Origin: Prosthecobacter algae
GTDB taxonomy: Bacteria; Verrucomicrobiota; Verrucomicrobiia; Verrucomicrobiales; Verrucomicrobiaceae
Reading direction: 5' to 3'
Assembly (NCBI RefSeq): GCF_039542385.1
Contig: NZ_BAABIA010000005.1
Span: 186,001-250,000 of the forward strand
DNA: 64,000 nt
The notes under the pieces are model-generated. The model was not told where the DNA came from. It saw only the letters and a list, made by a program, of their open reading frames with translations, and did no database searches. A program made the translations under genes and the position numbers. Positions 17,850 to 27,160 of the stretch are shown here, piece after piece; position 1 is the stretch's first letter, and each line of letters begins with the position of its first letter.

Positions 17850-18204
17850 TGGCAACTGGGCAGCGAAGGGAAAAAGCCACACTCAGCGCGAGTGCGCTGC
17901 TGCTTATGCTCATCGGCAGCGGGCTGGGGCACTGGGCGTGGCGCTGCTGCAGATGAAGATGGCTTTCAAAAAAGGCCAGTCTACTGGCGTGCGCGCCCTG
18001 TTTTTCATCTCCGGTCTCAGCTTGCTGGTGGCCATGCTGCTGGCACTCACCTTTGACCTGCGCAGCTTCTTTCCCGCATTGGCCCTGCCCATGCCCACCA
18101 TGTGGGCCATCCACGGCACGCTGAATACCTTCGGCTTTGGCCTCTACTGGGTGTTAGCCTGGCGCGCCCACGGCGGCACCGCCCGCACACCTACAGTTTT
18201 TTGA
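17849..18204 (+). pseudogene. YndJ-like membrane protein, C-terminal part, frameshifted
   Basis: A coupled ATG at 17849 opens a frame (MATGQRREKATLSASALL...) with one hydrophobic helix that stops at 17956. The resemblance continues in another frame to 18204, with GVRALFFISGLSLLVAMLL and MWAIHGTLNTFGFGLYWVL. The HGTLNTFGF stretch is characteristic of the C-terminus of YndJ-like membrane proteins. Joining the two pieces needs a frameshift around 17900-17955. The product is also much shorter than full YndJ. A sequencing error, programmed frameshift or decay cannot be told apart by eye. Confidence 0.5.
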
Positions 18205-18278
18205 TTGCTGCGGATTCCACTGCACTGCATGAAATGCCTGCGGCTTCTGCGGCGTTTGCATTCTGTCCCCCAACCTTG

Positions 18279-19184
18279 ATGAAATTCCTCCTCTACTCCC
18301 TCGCCCTGGTCTTTGCCGCCACGGCCTCCGCCGCCGATAAAAAACTGGTGGTCATGATCGCGGGCAAGCCCTCCCATGGCCCTGGCCAGCATGAGCACAA
18401 TGCCGGCATTCTGCTGCTGAAAAAATGCCTGGAACAGGGCGCGGCGGATCAGGTGGAAATCAAGCACCACCTCAATGGCGAATGGCCCAGCGCGGATGAA
18501 CTGGCGAAAGCGGCCACCGTGGTGATCTACTCCGACGGCGGCAAAGGCCACCCGGCTTTGCAGGCAGATCGCCTCCAGCAACTGGACAAAGAAATGAAAC
18601 GCGGCTGCGGCTTCCTCACCCTCCACTACGCCGTGGAACCCACCATTGAGCTGGGCGGAAAGGAGTTCATTGACTGGATGGGCGGCTGCTTTGAGATCAA
18701 CTGGAGCGTCAACCCGCACTGGGATGCCAGCTTCAGCGAGTTCCCCGCCCACCCCATCTCCAGCGGCGTGAAGCCCTTTGGCACCAATGACGAGTGGTAC
18801 TTCTACATGCGCTTTCGCAAGGGCATGGACCGTGTAACCCCTGTGCTGAGCGCGGTGGCCCCAGACTCCACCATGTCCCGTCCCGATGGCCACCACAGCG
18901 GCAACCCCACCGTGCGCGAGTCCGTCAAGAACAAGGAAAAACAGCACGTCGCCTGGGCGGCTGAGCGCGATGGTGGCGGCCGCGGTTTCGGCTTCACCGG
19001 CGGTCATTATCACCAAGGCTGGGGCAATGACGAGCAGCGCAAGCTGGTCCTCAACGCCATTCTCTGGACCGCCCAAGCCAATGTCCCTGCCACTGGCGTG
19101 GCCTCCACCATCACCGAGGCCGACCTAAAGGCCAACCTGGACCTCAAACCCGGCCAGGGCCTGCCTGAAAAGCCGAAGAAGTAA
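18279..19184 (+). CDS. ThuA-domain protein, exported
   Basis: ThuA domains have a class-I glutamine-amidotransferase-like fold and are widespread in Planctomycetes and Verrucomicrobia, often near sugar-catabolism genes. The ATG at 18279 gives 301 residues with a signal peptide (MKFLLYSLALVFAATASA). Family features include VVMIAGKPSHGPGQHEHNAG, VVIYSDGGKGH, GCGFLTLHYAVEP and GRGFGFTGGHYHQGWGND near the C-terminus. A strong terminator follows. The reaction is unknown. Confidence 0.85.
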   Translation: MKFLLYSLALVFAATASAADKKLVVMIAGKPSHGPGQHEHNAGILLLKKCLEQGAADQVEIKHHLNGEWPSADELAKAATVVIYSDGGKGHPALQADRLQQLDKEMKRGCGFLTLHYAVEPTIELGGKEFIDWMGGCFEINWSVNPHWDASFSEFPAHPISSGVKPFGTNDEWYFYMRFRKGMDRVTPVLSAVAPDSTMSRPDGHHSGNPTVRESVKNKEKQHVAWAAERDGGGRGFGFTGGHYHQGWGNDEQRKLVLNAILWTAQANVPATGVASTITEADLKANLDLKPGQGLPEKPKK

Positions 19185-19207
19185 ATAACCGCCTTCCTCT
19201 TCACCTG

Positions 19208-19238
19208 CCCCACAGCCGATGGTTGTGGGGCATTTTTT
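19208..19238 (+). terminator. Intrinsic terminator after the ThuA gene
   Basis: CCCCACAGCC (19208-19217) and GGTTGTGGGG (19221-19230) form a 10-bp stem (one G-T pair) with a 3-nt loop, followed by CATTTTTTTG. Confidence 0.88.
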
Positions 19239-19313
19239 TGCCCCCAGCCCGCAGAGGAAAATCCCACGTGTTGTTTGACCCCTGGGCGGCAGCGCCGAAT
19301 AGCTTCCTCGCCC

Positions 19314-19841
19314 ATGAGCCTCACCTATCGCCTCGCCCAGCTCAGCGACATTCCTGTGCTGGAGGACCTCATCGCCCTGTCCACGAACACCCTGCAAGCT
19401 GCCTACTATTCGCCCCAGCAGATCGCCGGCGCTCTGGGTACGGTCTTTGGTGTGGACAGTCAGTTGATCCATGACGGCACCTACTTTGTCGCCGAGACCG
19501 GGAGCATTACCGTGGCCTGCGGTGGCTGGAGCCGCCGCAAAACCCTCTACGGCGGCGACCAAGGCAAAACGGGTCCTGATCCCTTGCGCGATCCACGGAC
19601 GGAGCCTGCCATGATCCGGGCCTTTTTTGTCCATCCTGACCACGCCCGCCAAGGCATTGGCCGCCGAATCCTTCAGCTCTGTGAAGACGCCGCCCGCCAA
19701 GCAGGATTCCAGCGACTGGAAATGATCGCCACCCTCGCCGGCGAACCTCTTTATCATGCTTGTGGTTACGCTGTCCTGGAACGCTTTGACATCCCCTTAC
19801 CCAACGGCCACCGCATGCCCGTCGTGCGCATGGGCAAATAA
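19314..19841 (+). CDS. GNAT-family N-acetyltransferase
   Basis: GNAT enzymes transfer an acyl group from acyl-CoA to an amine. The ATG at 19314 gives 176 residues starting MSLTYRLAQLSDIPVLEDLI. The acetyl-CoA loop is FVHPDHARQGIGRRILQLCE near residues 103-122, followed by YHACGYAVLERFDIPLPNG near the end. The N-terminal IALSTNTLQAAYYSPQQI is common in one GNAT subgroup. It is 9 bp upstream of the NlpC/P60 gene, so the two may be co-transcribed. The substrate is unknown. Confidence 0.87.
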   Translation: MSLTYRLAQLSDIPVLEDLIALSTNTLQAAYYSPQQIAGALGTVFGVDSQLIHDGTYFVAETGSITVACGGWSRRKTLYGGDQGKTGPDPLRDPRTEPAMIRAFFVHPDHARQGIGRRILQLCEDAARQAGFQRLEMIATLAGEPLYHACGYAVLERFDIPLPNGHRMPVVRMGK

Positions 19842-19850
19842 CTTCATCCT

Positions 19851-20558
19851 ATGCCTCAGAAAAAGCTCATCGCCCTCACCCTGTTCGCCCTCGCAGCAGC
19901 CATTTCTCTGTGGCTGTATCCGGTCAGCTCCACCCTGACCAAAACCGCCTTTCTGACCTCTTTGTTAGGCTTTTGGATTGGGCTCTACGACCTTTGCAGG
20001 AAACGTCCGTGGCTGCGCGGAGCCTTGCTTTCACTGCCCTTGGTGTTTGCGGCCCCCTTTTTCCTCCCTACGGCCCCGCTCGACAAGGATCAGCTCCGGA
20101 AAGACTATGTTCAACGGATGCTGAAACTGGCCGACACGCCCTATGTCTGGGGCGGAGAAAACTACCGTGGCATTGATTGCTCCGGCCTTCCCCGCCGCGC
20201 CTTTAGGGATGCGCTTTTGGCCCATGGCCTGACTCACGCTGAAGGAAGCTCCCTGCGGAAGTACTTGGAGCACTGGTGGTATGATGCCAGCGCCCGAGCC
20301 CTGGGGGAAGGCTATCGCCAATACACCATCCCCCTCGGCCTCTCGGGAACGATCCGGACTCTGGACACATCGGGCCTCCACCCTGGGGATCTGGCCGTGA
20401 CCGGAGATGGCCTGCACATTCTTGCCTATGTGAGTGAAGGCCGGTGGATCCAGGCCGATCCGGGCATCGGATCTGTCGCTGTGCTCGAGGGACGCACCAA
20501 CCCTAATGGATGGTTCTTTGTTCCTGTGACGCTCCACCGCTGGAGCCTTCTCGAGTGA
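19851..20558 (+). CDS. Membrane-anchored NlpC/P60-type cysteine peptidase
   Basis: NlpC/P60 enzymes hydrolyse peptide bonds in peptidoglycan stems or related amides. The protein has 235 residues. Three hydrophobic stretches in the first 75 (LFALAAAISLWLYP, FLTSLLGFWIGLY, ALLSLPLVFAAPFF) anchor it. The catalytic domain has YVWGGENYRGIDCSG with Cys110 as nucleophile and GDGLHILAY with His189. The distance and order are as in the family. The role is probably envelope remodelling. Confidence 0.85.
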   Translation: MPQKKLIALTLFALAAAISLWLYPVSSTLTKTAFLTSLLGFWIGLYDLCRKRPWLRGALLSLPLVFAAPFFLPTAPLDKDQLRKDYVQRMLKLADTPYVWGGENYRGIDCSGLPRRAFRDALLAHGLTHAEGSSLRKYLEHWWYDASARALGEGYRQYTIPLGLSGTIRTLDTSGLHPGDLAVTGDGLHILAYVSEGRWIQADPGIGSVAVLEGRTNPNGWFFVPVTLHRWSLLE

Positions 20559-20598
20559 CGCCGGAAAAAACATTCACAGCCTAACAACAGAAGCTCGG

Positions 20599-21000
20599 TC
20601 AGTTCAGCCCTGCCCTTTTCAGACCAGGGAAAGTAGCACGCATTTTCGGGCATACCCGGATCGGTTTGCGGCGGCTGCCCTGGGCAACGGCGGTGAGCGC
20701 ACTGTCCAGCAGCAAAGAAACCTGAAACCCGTGTTCCCCTCCGGGACGACGCATCGCCGGACATTCCACCACGTAGCCACGCAGGGTCACCCACTCCTCA
20801 CCAGTCTCTTCAGCGACGGAAAGGGTGGGAATGGCACTGCGCAAAACGCGGATCTGTAGCTCCGACCCAATGTCAAAACGCTGTCTCGACCAGAACACCA
20901 GCCCGCAGTCTGAGACGGTGCAAAGCTCGACGATGGTCTGCCCTGCCCCGCTGCGTTTGCTGGCGGGGTTTCCCTGTTGGTGCTGGCTGTGGTTTGCCAT
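20599..21000 (-). CDS. PilZ-like small protein
   Basis: The protein has 133 residues and is probably all-beta. TVSDCGLVFWSRQRFDIGSE and GEHGFQVSLLLDSAL resemble PilZ-type barrels, which bind cyclic di-GMP in many proteins. However, the RxxxR motif and the D/NxSxxG motif are weak or absent here. So this may be a non-canonical PilZ that does not bind the ligand, or an unrelated barrel. It stands alone between the NlpC/P60 gene and the permease genes. Confidence 0.45.
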   Translation of the reverse strand: MANHSQHQQGNPASKRSGAGQTIVELCTVSDCGLVFWSRQRFDIGSELQIRVLRSAIPTLSVAEETGEEWVTLRGYVVECPAMRRPGGEHGFQVSLLLDSALTAVAQGSRRKPIRVCPKMRATFPGLKRAGLN

Positions 21001-21129
21001 GAGGACAGGAACTTGTGGGGGTTAGACACCAGTTCACAACCCAAGTTGTGAACGTGAAAAACAAGGCGCAGGCTTTTTCAAAGTCAATCGCCTAGTCAAC
21101 GAATGGCAGGTCCTAAAGGCCACCTTTTC

Positions 21130-22116
21130 TCAATCTGAAGACTTGGGGTCAAAGGCATCCCGCAGCCCATCGCCGAGGAAATTGAGGGCCAAAAGACTCA
21201 GTGACATGAGCAACGCCGGGAAGGCCAGCAGCCACCATTTGCTCTCCAGCGGATTGATCACCTGAGCCCCATCCTTAAGCAGCGATCCCCAGCTCGCCGC
21301 CGGATCTTCAATGCCCAAACCGAGGAAACTGAGGAAGGACTCATCCAGGATCACCGCCGGGATGGTCAGCGTGAGATAAGTGAGAATGATCGTGCTCAAG
21401 TTCGGTAGTAGATGCTTGCGCAGGATGGTCCACCCGCCCTGCCCCATGGCCCGGGAGGCGGTGATAAAAGTCATTTCCCGCAGCACCAGCACCTGCCCGC
21501 GAATGATACGAGCCATGGTCAGCCACTCCACCAGGCCTAACGAAAAAATCATCACCAGGATTTTCGAATAGGGGATGAGGTAACGCGCCGTGTCATCCAG
21601 CATGGGCCACTGTTTCTGCTGGGCCCAAAGACGCGTGCCATGCAGCCAATCCTTAAACACCCCATCAAAGGCGGCGATGAAGATCATGATGAAAAGAATG
21701 CGCGGCACGGCATACAGCATGTCCACGGCCCGCATCATCAGCGCATCCACCCGCCCGCCAAAGAAGCCGCTGACCATCCCATAACCCGTACCAATAAAGA
21801 GTGAAATGATGGCCCCGATGATGCCCACGCCCAGAGACACCTGCGCCCCGGTGAGCAGACGGTAAAACAGGTCCTGCCCGTTCACATCCGTGCCACACAG
21901 GTGCAGCATGCCGGTTTCCTGGTCTAACGACAAGGGCGGCAGGAAGGTGCTGCTGCTGGTCGCCTTCAGGCTATCTGGCAGCAGGAAGGGCAGCGTGAAG
22001 GCCACCAGCACCACAAAGGCCAGATAGATGAGGGAGATCATCGCCGGACGGTTTCGCCGGACGATGGCCCAGCCACCCGGGCGGCTGATAGCGGCTGCAG
22101 GGGGAGCTTTAGCCAT
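21130..22116 (-). CDS. Oligopeptide/dipeptide ABC transporter permease, OppC type
   Basis: This is the inner-membrane permease subunit of an Opp/Dpp-type importer. It has 328 residues with a cytosolic N-tail, an N-terminal helix (MISLIYLAFVVLVAFTLPFL) and the permease core. The EAA loop is ASRAMGQGGWTILRKHLLPN, and the C-terminus LALNFLGDGLRDAFDP is a family signature. A polar insert around residues 155-185 (FKDWLHGTRLWAQQKQW) is longer than usual. It overlaps the oppB-type gene by 8 bp. No binding protein or ATPase gene is adjacent. Confidence 0.92.
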   Translation of the reverse strand: MAKAPPAAAISRPGGWAIVRRNRPAMISLIYLAFVVLVAFTLPFLLPDSLKATSSSTFLPPLSLDQETGMLHLCGTDVNGQDLFYRLLTGAQVSLGVGIIGAIISLFIGTGYGMVSGFFGGRVDALMMRAVDMLYAVPRILFIMIFIAAFDGVFKDWLHGTRLWAQQKQWPMLDDTARYLIPYSKILVMIFSLGLVEWLTMARIIRGQVLVLREMTFITASRAMGQGGWTILRKHLLPNLSTIILTYLTLTIPAVILDESFLSFLGLGIEDPAASWGSLLKDGAQVINPLESKWWLLAFPALLMSLSLLALNFLGDGLRDAFDPKSSD

Positions 22117-23029
22117 GGAGCTGGATGCGCTTGTCCAGGACGCTGTAAAGCAGGTCCACGATGAGGTTAAAGACGATGAGCAGGGTGCAGTAGATCACCA
22201 CCGCGCCACAGAGGAGAAAGGCATCGCGATTCTGGATGGCATTCACAAAGATGCTGCCCGCACCGGAGATGTTAAACACACTCTCCACAATCATGGAACC
22301 CGTGAGCAGATGCGCCGCCAGCGGGCCTAGATAGGTCACCACAGGCAGGATAGCCACCTTCATGGCATGACGCACCAGTGCCTGAGATTCCGTGAGCCCC
22401 TTCGCACGCGCAGTGCGCAGAAAATCACTCTTCAAAACATCCAGCAGGCTGTTGCGCATGAGCCGCGCCACATAGGCCACATACGGTGCCGCCAGACAGC
22501 AGGCTGGCAGGATGAGGTGCTGCACACTGCCCCAACCGCCGACAGGTAACCAGCCTAACCAAAGAGCAAACACCGCGACCAAAAACGGCCCGGTGATGAA
22601 AGAGGGGATGGAGATGGCCACGATGGCGCCAAACATGGCCGTCCAGTCCACCGCCGTGTCCCGCCGCATGGCCGCAAGCCCGCCGATGAAGACGCCCAGC
22701 ACACTGGCGATGACAAAGGCCACGCCGCCGAGCTTAATGGACGTGGGCATCTTCTGCGCCAGGATCTCCGCCACACTCCAGTCCCGGTACTTGAAGGACA
22801 CCCGCAGGTCCAGCCGGGCCAGATCCCCCAAGTAAGCGGTGTACTGCTGCCACAGGCTGCCATCCAATTTGTACTGTTTTTCCAGGGCTTCCTTCACCTG
22901 CGCCGAGCTGGCCTTTTCACGATCAAACGGCCCGCCCGGCAGCGAGCGTGTCAGTAGAAAGGTGAGTGACACCGCAAAGAACAGCACCAGGAGGCTGCTC
23001 AAAAGACGGCGGAGGAGAAAGGCGACCAT
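22109..23029 (-). CDS. Oligopeptide/dipeptide ABC transporter permease, OppB type
   Basis: This is the partner permease subunit, 306 residues. The N-terminal MVAFLLRRLLSSLLVLFFAV helix, the SLPGGPFD segment and the EAA-loop region ARAKGLTESQALVRHAMKVA are diagnostic of OppB/DppB. It is first in the pair, and its 3' end overlaps the next start by 8 bp. The upstream neighbour is divergent, so the operon starts here without a substrate-binding protein. The ATPases and binding protein must be encoded elsewhere. Confidence 0.92.
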   Translation of the reverse strand: MVAFLLRRLLSSLLVLFFAVSLTFLLTRSLPGGPFDREKASSAQVKEALEKQYKLDGSLWQQYTAYLGDLARLDLRVSFKYRDWSVAEILAQKMPTSIKLGGVAFVIASVLGVFIGGLAAMRRDTAVDWTAMFGAIVAISIPSFITGPFLVAVFALWLGWLPVGGWGSVQHLILPACCLAAPYVAYVARLMRNSLLDVLKSDFLRTARAKGLTESQALVRHAMKVAILPVVTYLGPLAAHLLTGSMIVESVFNISGAGSIFVNAIQNRDAFLLCGAVVIYCTLLIVFNLIVDLLYSVLDKRIQLHG

Positions 23030-23130
23030 TCACCCGATGATGCAGGCGCTTTGCAAAAGTGGCAAGCGCAGGACGGAATGTCTCGCAACTTGCCGCTTTC
23101 CAAAGTCCCGCTCTTTGGCCACATACGCGC

Positions 23131-23724
23131 ATGTCCACCGCCCCTCTCAGCAAAGCCGACCTACGCCGCCAAGTGCGCGAACGGCTGCGCGCCGTGCCTG
23201 CGGAGGAGCTGTCCGAATGGTCCCAGCAGATTGTCCAGCGCCTGATGGCGCGGGGAGATTTCTGGGCACGACCCGGCACCGTCAGCCTCTTTGGCGGGCT
23301 GCGAAATGAGCCAGATCTCATCACCGCCCTGCTGCCCTGGTTGCGCAGTCGCGGCTGGAAAACAGCCCTCTTTGCCATGGAGGGGGTAGAACTGCACGCG
23401 TACGAAGTGACGGGCGACCACGATCTGGAACGCGGATCTCTGGGCGTGTGGGTGCCTGTGATCTCCCGCTGCCGCCCCATCCCGCCGGAGGAATTGACGC
23501 TCATCCTCGTCCCCGGGCTGGCTTTTAGCCATACCGATGGTGCCCGCCTGGGCCGTGGCGGCGGTTTTTACGATCGTTTCCTGGACCTGCCTGCCGTGAA
23601 GGCAGCCCGCCTGGGCCTGTGTTTCGAGGCCCAGGTCTTGCAGGAAATCCCCCGTGAACCCCATGATGCCTGCGTACCCACGCTCATCACCGAGCAAAAA
23701 GAGAGGTCTTGGCCTGCAGTTTAA
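23131..23724 (+). CDS. 5-formyltetrahydrofolate cyclo-ligase
   Basis: This enzyme converts 5-formyl-THF to 5,10-methenyl-THF using ATP. The ATG at 23131 gives 197 residues ([20 protein letters not shown]), the normal family length. Motifs are the N-terminal [22 protein letters not shown], the substrate-site [22 protein letters not shown], and the C-terminal [16 protein letters not shown]. An upstream in-frame ATG at 23059 is not family-like. trpB follows 71 bp later on the same strand. Confidence 0.93.
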   Translation: MSTAPLSKADLRRQVRERLRAVPAEELSEWSQQIVQRLMARGDFWARPGTVSLFGGLRNEPDLITALLPWLRSRGWKTALFAMEGVELHAYEVTGDHDLERGSLGVWVPVISRCRPIPPEELTLILVPGLAFSHTDGARLGRGGGFYDRFLDLPAVKAARLGLCFEAQVLQEIPREPHDACVPTLITEQKERSWPAV

Positions 23725-23795
23725 GACTTCCTTTTGGCCGATTTCTTTCCTGCCCTTTGCCAAGCCGCGTATCTGATTTATCCTGCCCTCCCGCC

Positions 23796-25022
23796 ATGAC
23801 TGCTGCCCCTGTTGCTTCTCTCCCTGTAATGCCTGACAAACACGGCCACTTTGGCCGCTATGGAGGCATGTTTGTGCCGGAGACGCTGATGTCTGCGCTC
23901 AATGAACTTTCCGAAGAGTATGAGCGTGCCAAGGCCGACCCCCTTTTCCAAACCGAGCTGAACCGTCTTCTGCACGAGTATGTCGGCCGCCCCACCCCTC
24001 TTTATTTTGCGGAGCGCTGGACGGAAAAGCTGGGTGGTGCCCGCATCTACCTGAAGCGCGAAGACCTCCTACACACAGGGGCCCACAAGATCAACAACGC
24101 CCTTGGTCAGGCCCTGTTGGCTCTGCGTTTGGGCAAACAGCGCATCATCGCTGAAACTGGTGCTGGTCAGCACGGCGTGGCCACGGCCACCGTCTGCGCC
24201 CGCTTCGGTCTGGACTGCACCATTTACATGGGTCAGGTGGACATGGAACGCCAGGCCCTGAACGTGGCGCGCATGCGCTTCCTCGGTGCCAAAGTCGTGG
24301 CCGTCACCGCTGGCCAGGCCACCCTGAAAGAGGCCGTCAACGAAGCCATGCGTGACTGGGTGACGAATGTCCACAGCACCCACTACATCTTGGGCAGTGC
24401 CCTTGGCTCCCACCCCTTCCCCATGATGGTGCGGGACTTTCACCGCGTCATTGGCGTGGAGGCCCGCCAGCAAATCCTGGAGCGTGAAAACCGCCTGCCA
24501 GATCTCCTCGTGGCTTGCGTGGGTGGTGGCAGCAATTCCATCGGCCTTTTCCACCCCTTCCTTAATGACGCCAATGTGCGCATGATCGGCGTAGAAGCCG
24601 GTGGCGACGGCATCGTGCCAGAGCGCCACGCCGCCCGTTTCCAGGGTGGGCGCCTAGGCGTCTTGCAAGGCACAAAGACATGGTTGCTGGCCAACGATGA
24701 CGGGCAGATCGAGCTCACGCACAGCGTCAGCGCCGGTCTGGACTACGCCGCCATCGGGCCTGAGCACGCCTGGTTGCACGACGAAGGTCGCGTGGAGTAC
24801 AACTACGCCACAGACACTGAGGCCCTGGAAGCCTTCCAGGAACTCAGCCGCGTGGAAGGCATCATCCCCGCGCTGGAAAGCAGCCACGCCATCGCCGAAG
24901 TCCAGAAAGTCGCGCCCAAAATGAGCAAGGACCAGGTCATCATCATCAACCTCTCCGGTCGCGGTGATAAAGACGTGGCCCAGGCCGCCCGCATGATCTT
25001 CAAAGAAGAACTGAAGTTCTAG
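23796..25022 (+). CDS. trpB: Tryptophan synthase beta chain
   Basis: TrpB condenses indole with L-serine using pyridoxal phosphate. The ATG at 23796 gives 408 residues, standard for the TrpB1 type that pairs with TrpA. Motifs are [15 protein letters not shown], the PLP-lysine segment [32 protein letters not shown], the phosphate-binding [12 protein letters not shown], and [10 protein letters not shown] at the C-terminus. trpA does not follow in this window, so the trp genes appear dispersed. Confidence 0.97.
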   Translation: MTAAPVASLPVMPDKHGHFGRYGGMFVPETLMSALNELSEEYERAKADPLFQTELNRLLHEYVGRPTPLYFAERWTEKLGGARIYLKREDLLHTGAHKINNALGQALLALRLGKQRIIAETGAGQHGVATATVCARFGLDCTIYMGQVDMERQALNVARMRFLGAKVVAVTAGQATLKEAVNEAMRDWVTNVHSTHYILGSALGSHPFPMMVRDFHRVIGVEARQQILERENRLPDLLVACVGGGSNSIGLFHPFLNDANVRMIGVEAGGDGIVPERHAARFQGGRLGVLQGTKTWLLANDDGQIELTHSVSAGLDYAAIGPEHAWLHDEGRVEYNYATDTEALEAFQELSRVEGIIPALESSHAIAEVQKVAPKMSKDQVIIINLSGRGDKDVAQAARMIFKEELKF

Positions 25023-25063
25023 TCACTCTCTGCATTCCACTCCCGCTTGAGAGCCGCGCGCTC

Positions 25064-25651
25064 TCAGGACCGGGGGCGCGCCATGAGGGTGATCTCGGGG
25101 CGGCGAATTTCTTCCTGGATAGCTTCGCCTGAGGCGGTGGCTGGAGCTTCCATTTCAATGGCTTTCAGCGCAGGTACTTCAGCACGGCGCACTTCTTCGA
25201 TCGCCTGTGGCTGGCTTGAATAGGCAGACTCGGCCCGGCGTACTTCGAACAGTGTTTCCACAAGGGCCACTTCGGCGCGGCGTACTTCCTCCAATACCGC
25301 TACCCGCTCACTGGCCGGGGTGTAACTGCGTACCGCATCCATCACCGCAGCCGACCGGGCAGGGGCTACCTTGAGGGCTGTCTCCACAATCTGCTGCACT
25401 TGGGCTGGCTGCGCGCGCACCGCATCCATAGCCGCCGTGACAATCTCCGCCGCGCAGGCTTCATTGATCACCAAGGCATCTTCCAACCGCATCACCATCA
25501 GGTCGGGCCTCTCCTGAATTGCCTGGATGAGATTGGCGCACAGAACCTCACCGGGCGAGATCCAGGGCTCGGCTCTCGGAGCCAGCTCCTCCTCCCCATG
25601 GCATCCCAGCCCGGCACCGAGCAGCAGAAGGCAAGACACGAGAAAGCGCAT
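25064..25651 (-). CDS. Exported protein with EEVRRAE repeats
   Basis: I recognise no family. The 195 residues start with a hydrophobic leader (MRFLVSCLLLLGAGLGC) ending in a Cys that could be a weak lipobox. Residues 35-110 are helical and Ala/Val-rich, with two MDAVR copies. From 121 a short motif recurs at 121-127 (EEVRRAE), 136-141 (EVRRAE), 152-158 (EEVRRAE) and 180-186 (EEIRRPE). The DNA repeats as well as the protein, suggesting recent local duplication. Its position between trpB and a divergent methyltransferase gives no function. Confidence 0.6.
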   Translation of the reverse strand: MRFLVSCLLLLGAGLGCHGEEELAPRAEPWISPGEVLCANLIQAIQERPDLMVMRLEDALVINEACAAEIVTAAMDAVRAQPAQVQQIVETALKVAPARSAAVMDAVRSYTPASERVAVLEEVRRAEVALVETLFEVRRAESAYSSQPQAIEEVRRAEVPALKAIEMEAPATASGEAIQEEIRRPEITLMARPRS

Positions 25652-25828
25652 AAGCAGGGAAATTCTAGCAGAGTGGGGAGTCCCACTTCCAGCTTAAATA
25701 AAACGAATGCATTTCCATTTTCGCCGTGCGCCATCCATGCCAAATTCTCCACAGTCTGCCTTCGCTCCACGTTTTCTCCCTCATTCACCCCACTTGCCAG
25801 AAGGCCAGGATGGTGTTCCAATTCGCCC

Positions 25829-26479
25829 ATGAACGAGCCTTTCAGCACGCCGCAGGCATCCCCGGCCGGAGATTCCCTCCTGGTCCACGCCTCCACGTCG
25901 CTGCCACCGTCCATCGCCCAGGACATGGCGAAGCTGAAAGGCCTGCTGCGGGAAAGCTTGCAGCCTAACCTGAAAGCTGCCAACGATCTTCGCATCCTCA
26001 ACCTCGCCTGCGGTCGCTGCGATGAGGCCGAAACTCTCGTCTCTGTGGGTCAAGAACTGACCCCAGGCGGCCAGGTGGAAATGATCGGCGCAGACATCCG
26101 CATCCGCGAAATCCGCCAAGCACGCGAGCAACACGCCCACCTCCCGGCGAAGTTCCTCATCGAAGACGCCACCAAAATGGATCAGCACAAGGAACTGGGA
26201 GATGATTTTAACCTCGTCTTCCTCCGCCATCAGAACTTCTGGCACGGCCAGGAGCTGTGGAAAAAGATCTTTGACCAGGGAATCGCCAAACTGCGGCCCG
26301 ATGGCATGCTGGTCATCACCAGCTATTTCGATGTGGAGCATAAACTGGCGCTCAAAGCCCTGGAAGCCCTGGGCATGGAACTGGTGAGCAACAAGCGCAA
26401 CAAAGCCTCCCGCGCGCTCTCAGATGCCCCTGGTAAATCCGTGGACCGCTGGGTCGCCGTGCTGCGGCGCAAGGCCTAA
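25829..26479 (+). CDS. SAM-dependent methyltransferase-like protein
   Basis: The ATG at 25829 gives 216 residues. A class-I methyltransferase fold is suggested by the SAM-binding motif ILNLACGRCDEAETLV near residue 54, the acidic strand end MIGADIRIREIRQA, and FNLVFLRHQNFWHG followed by LRPDGMLVITSYF. The N-terminal 40 residues look flexible. The substrate cannot be identified. The long frame upstream of 25829 runs antisense to the preceding gene and is not used. Confidence 0.72.
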   Translation: MNEPFSTPQASPAGDSLLVHASTSLPPSIAQDMAKLKGLLRESLQPNLKAANDLRILNLACGRCDEAETLVSVGQELTPGGQVEMIGADIRIREIRQAREQHAHLPAKFLIEDATKMDQHKELGDDFNLVFLRHQNFWHGQELWKKIFDQGIAKLRPDGMLVITSYFDVEHKLALKALEALGMELVSNKRNKASRALSDAPGKSVDRWVAVLRRKA

Positions 26480-26490
26480 AGGACACTCCA

Positions 26491-27117
26491 CTACCACCCG
26501 CGCACCTTCACATGCACCTGGGCGCAGGTCCCCATGTAATGATCCATGGCGTAATCCCTGGCCGCTTTCAGCATGTGATCTTTGGCCTTCGCTTCATCTC
26601 CCAAAGCCTCAAAATAGAGGCCCAAGTAAAGATGTGCGTAGCAGCGGTGATTGCGCAGGTCCTCACCCTCGCCCGACTCCGCCGCCTTTAGCACGGCCTC
26701 TTCACTGCCCTTCCCTGCGAAAAGCTCATGCACCTCTTTCATCGGGATGCGGGCATCTCCCTCGATCGGGATCAGCGCCTTGCGCGCGGCCTCCACGCTC
26801 TCCGCCCTGGCCACGCAGATGAAATGCCAGGCGGCATTTTCCACATCCGCCGTGTTCACCGTCTGATGCACCTCAAACTGCTCCCGCCCCGCTTTGAAAT
26901 CGCCCGTGTAATACAGTGACAAACCGCGCTGCCAGAGCTGCGGCTTGGATTCTGGAGCCAGCTCAATGAGCTTGTCAAAAGCCGCTACCGACTCCTTCGG
27001 TTTCGCATCGTAAAAAGCGGCCACACCTTGGCGGAACAACTGGTTAGGCGTCGCTTTTTCCTCCGCGTGGGCGGAAGCGCAACAGAGGAGGGCGAGCAGT
27101 AAAAAGGAAGATTTCAT
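26491..27117 (-). CDS. Exported TPR-type protein
   Basis: The ATG at 27117 gives 208 residues with a signal peptide (MKSSFLLLALLCCASAHA). TPR-like helices follow: ATPNQLFRQGVAAFYDAKPK, LWQRGLSLYYTGDFKAGREQ and AHLYLGLYFEALGDEAKAKD. Proteins of this layout are usually periplasmic scaffolds; no enzymatic motif is seen. It lies 43 bp downstream of the thioredoxin-family gene on the same strand and is probably co-transcribed with it. Confidence 0.72.
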   Translation of the reverse strand: MKSSFLLLALLCCASAHAEEKATPNQLFRQGVAAFYDAKPKESVAAFDKLIELAPESKPQLWQRGLSLYYTGDFKAGREQFEVHQTVNTADVENAAWHFICVARAESVEAARKALIPIEGDARIPMKEVHELFAGKGSEEAVLKAAESGEGEDLRNHRCYAHLYLGLYFEALGDEAKAKDHMLKAARDYAMDHYMGTCAQVHVKVRGW

Positions 27118-27160
27118 AAACAAAGACATCCAGCAAAGGTCAGGTGATGCAGGCCCATCA

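Noticed and set aside
18144..19076. 310-codon minus-strand frame opposite the ThuA gene
   Set aside because: Shadow of the ThuA gene; composition is rich in Ala/Gly/Val without any motif.
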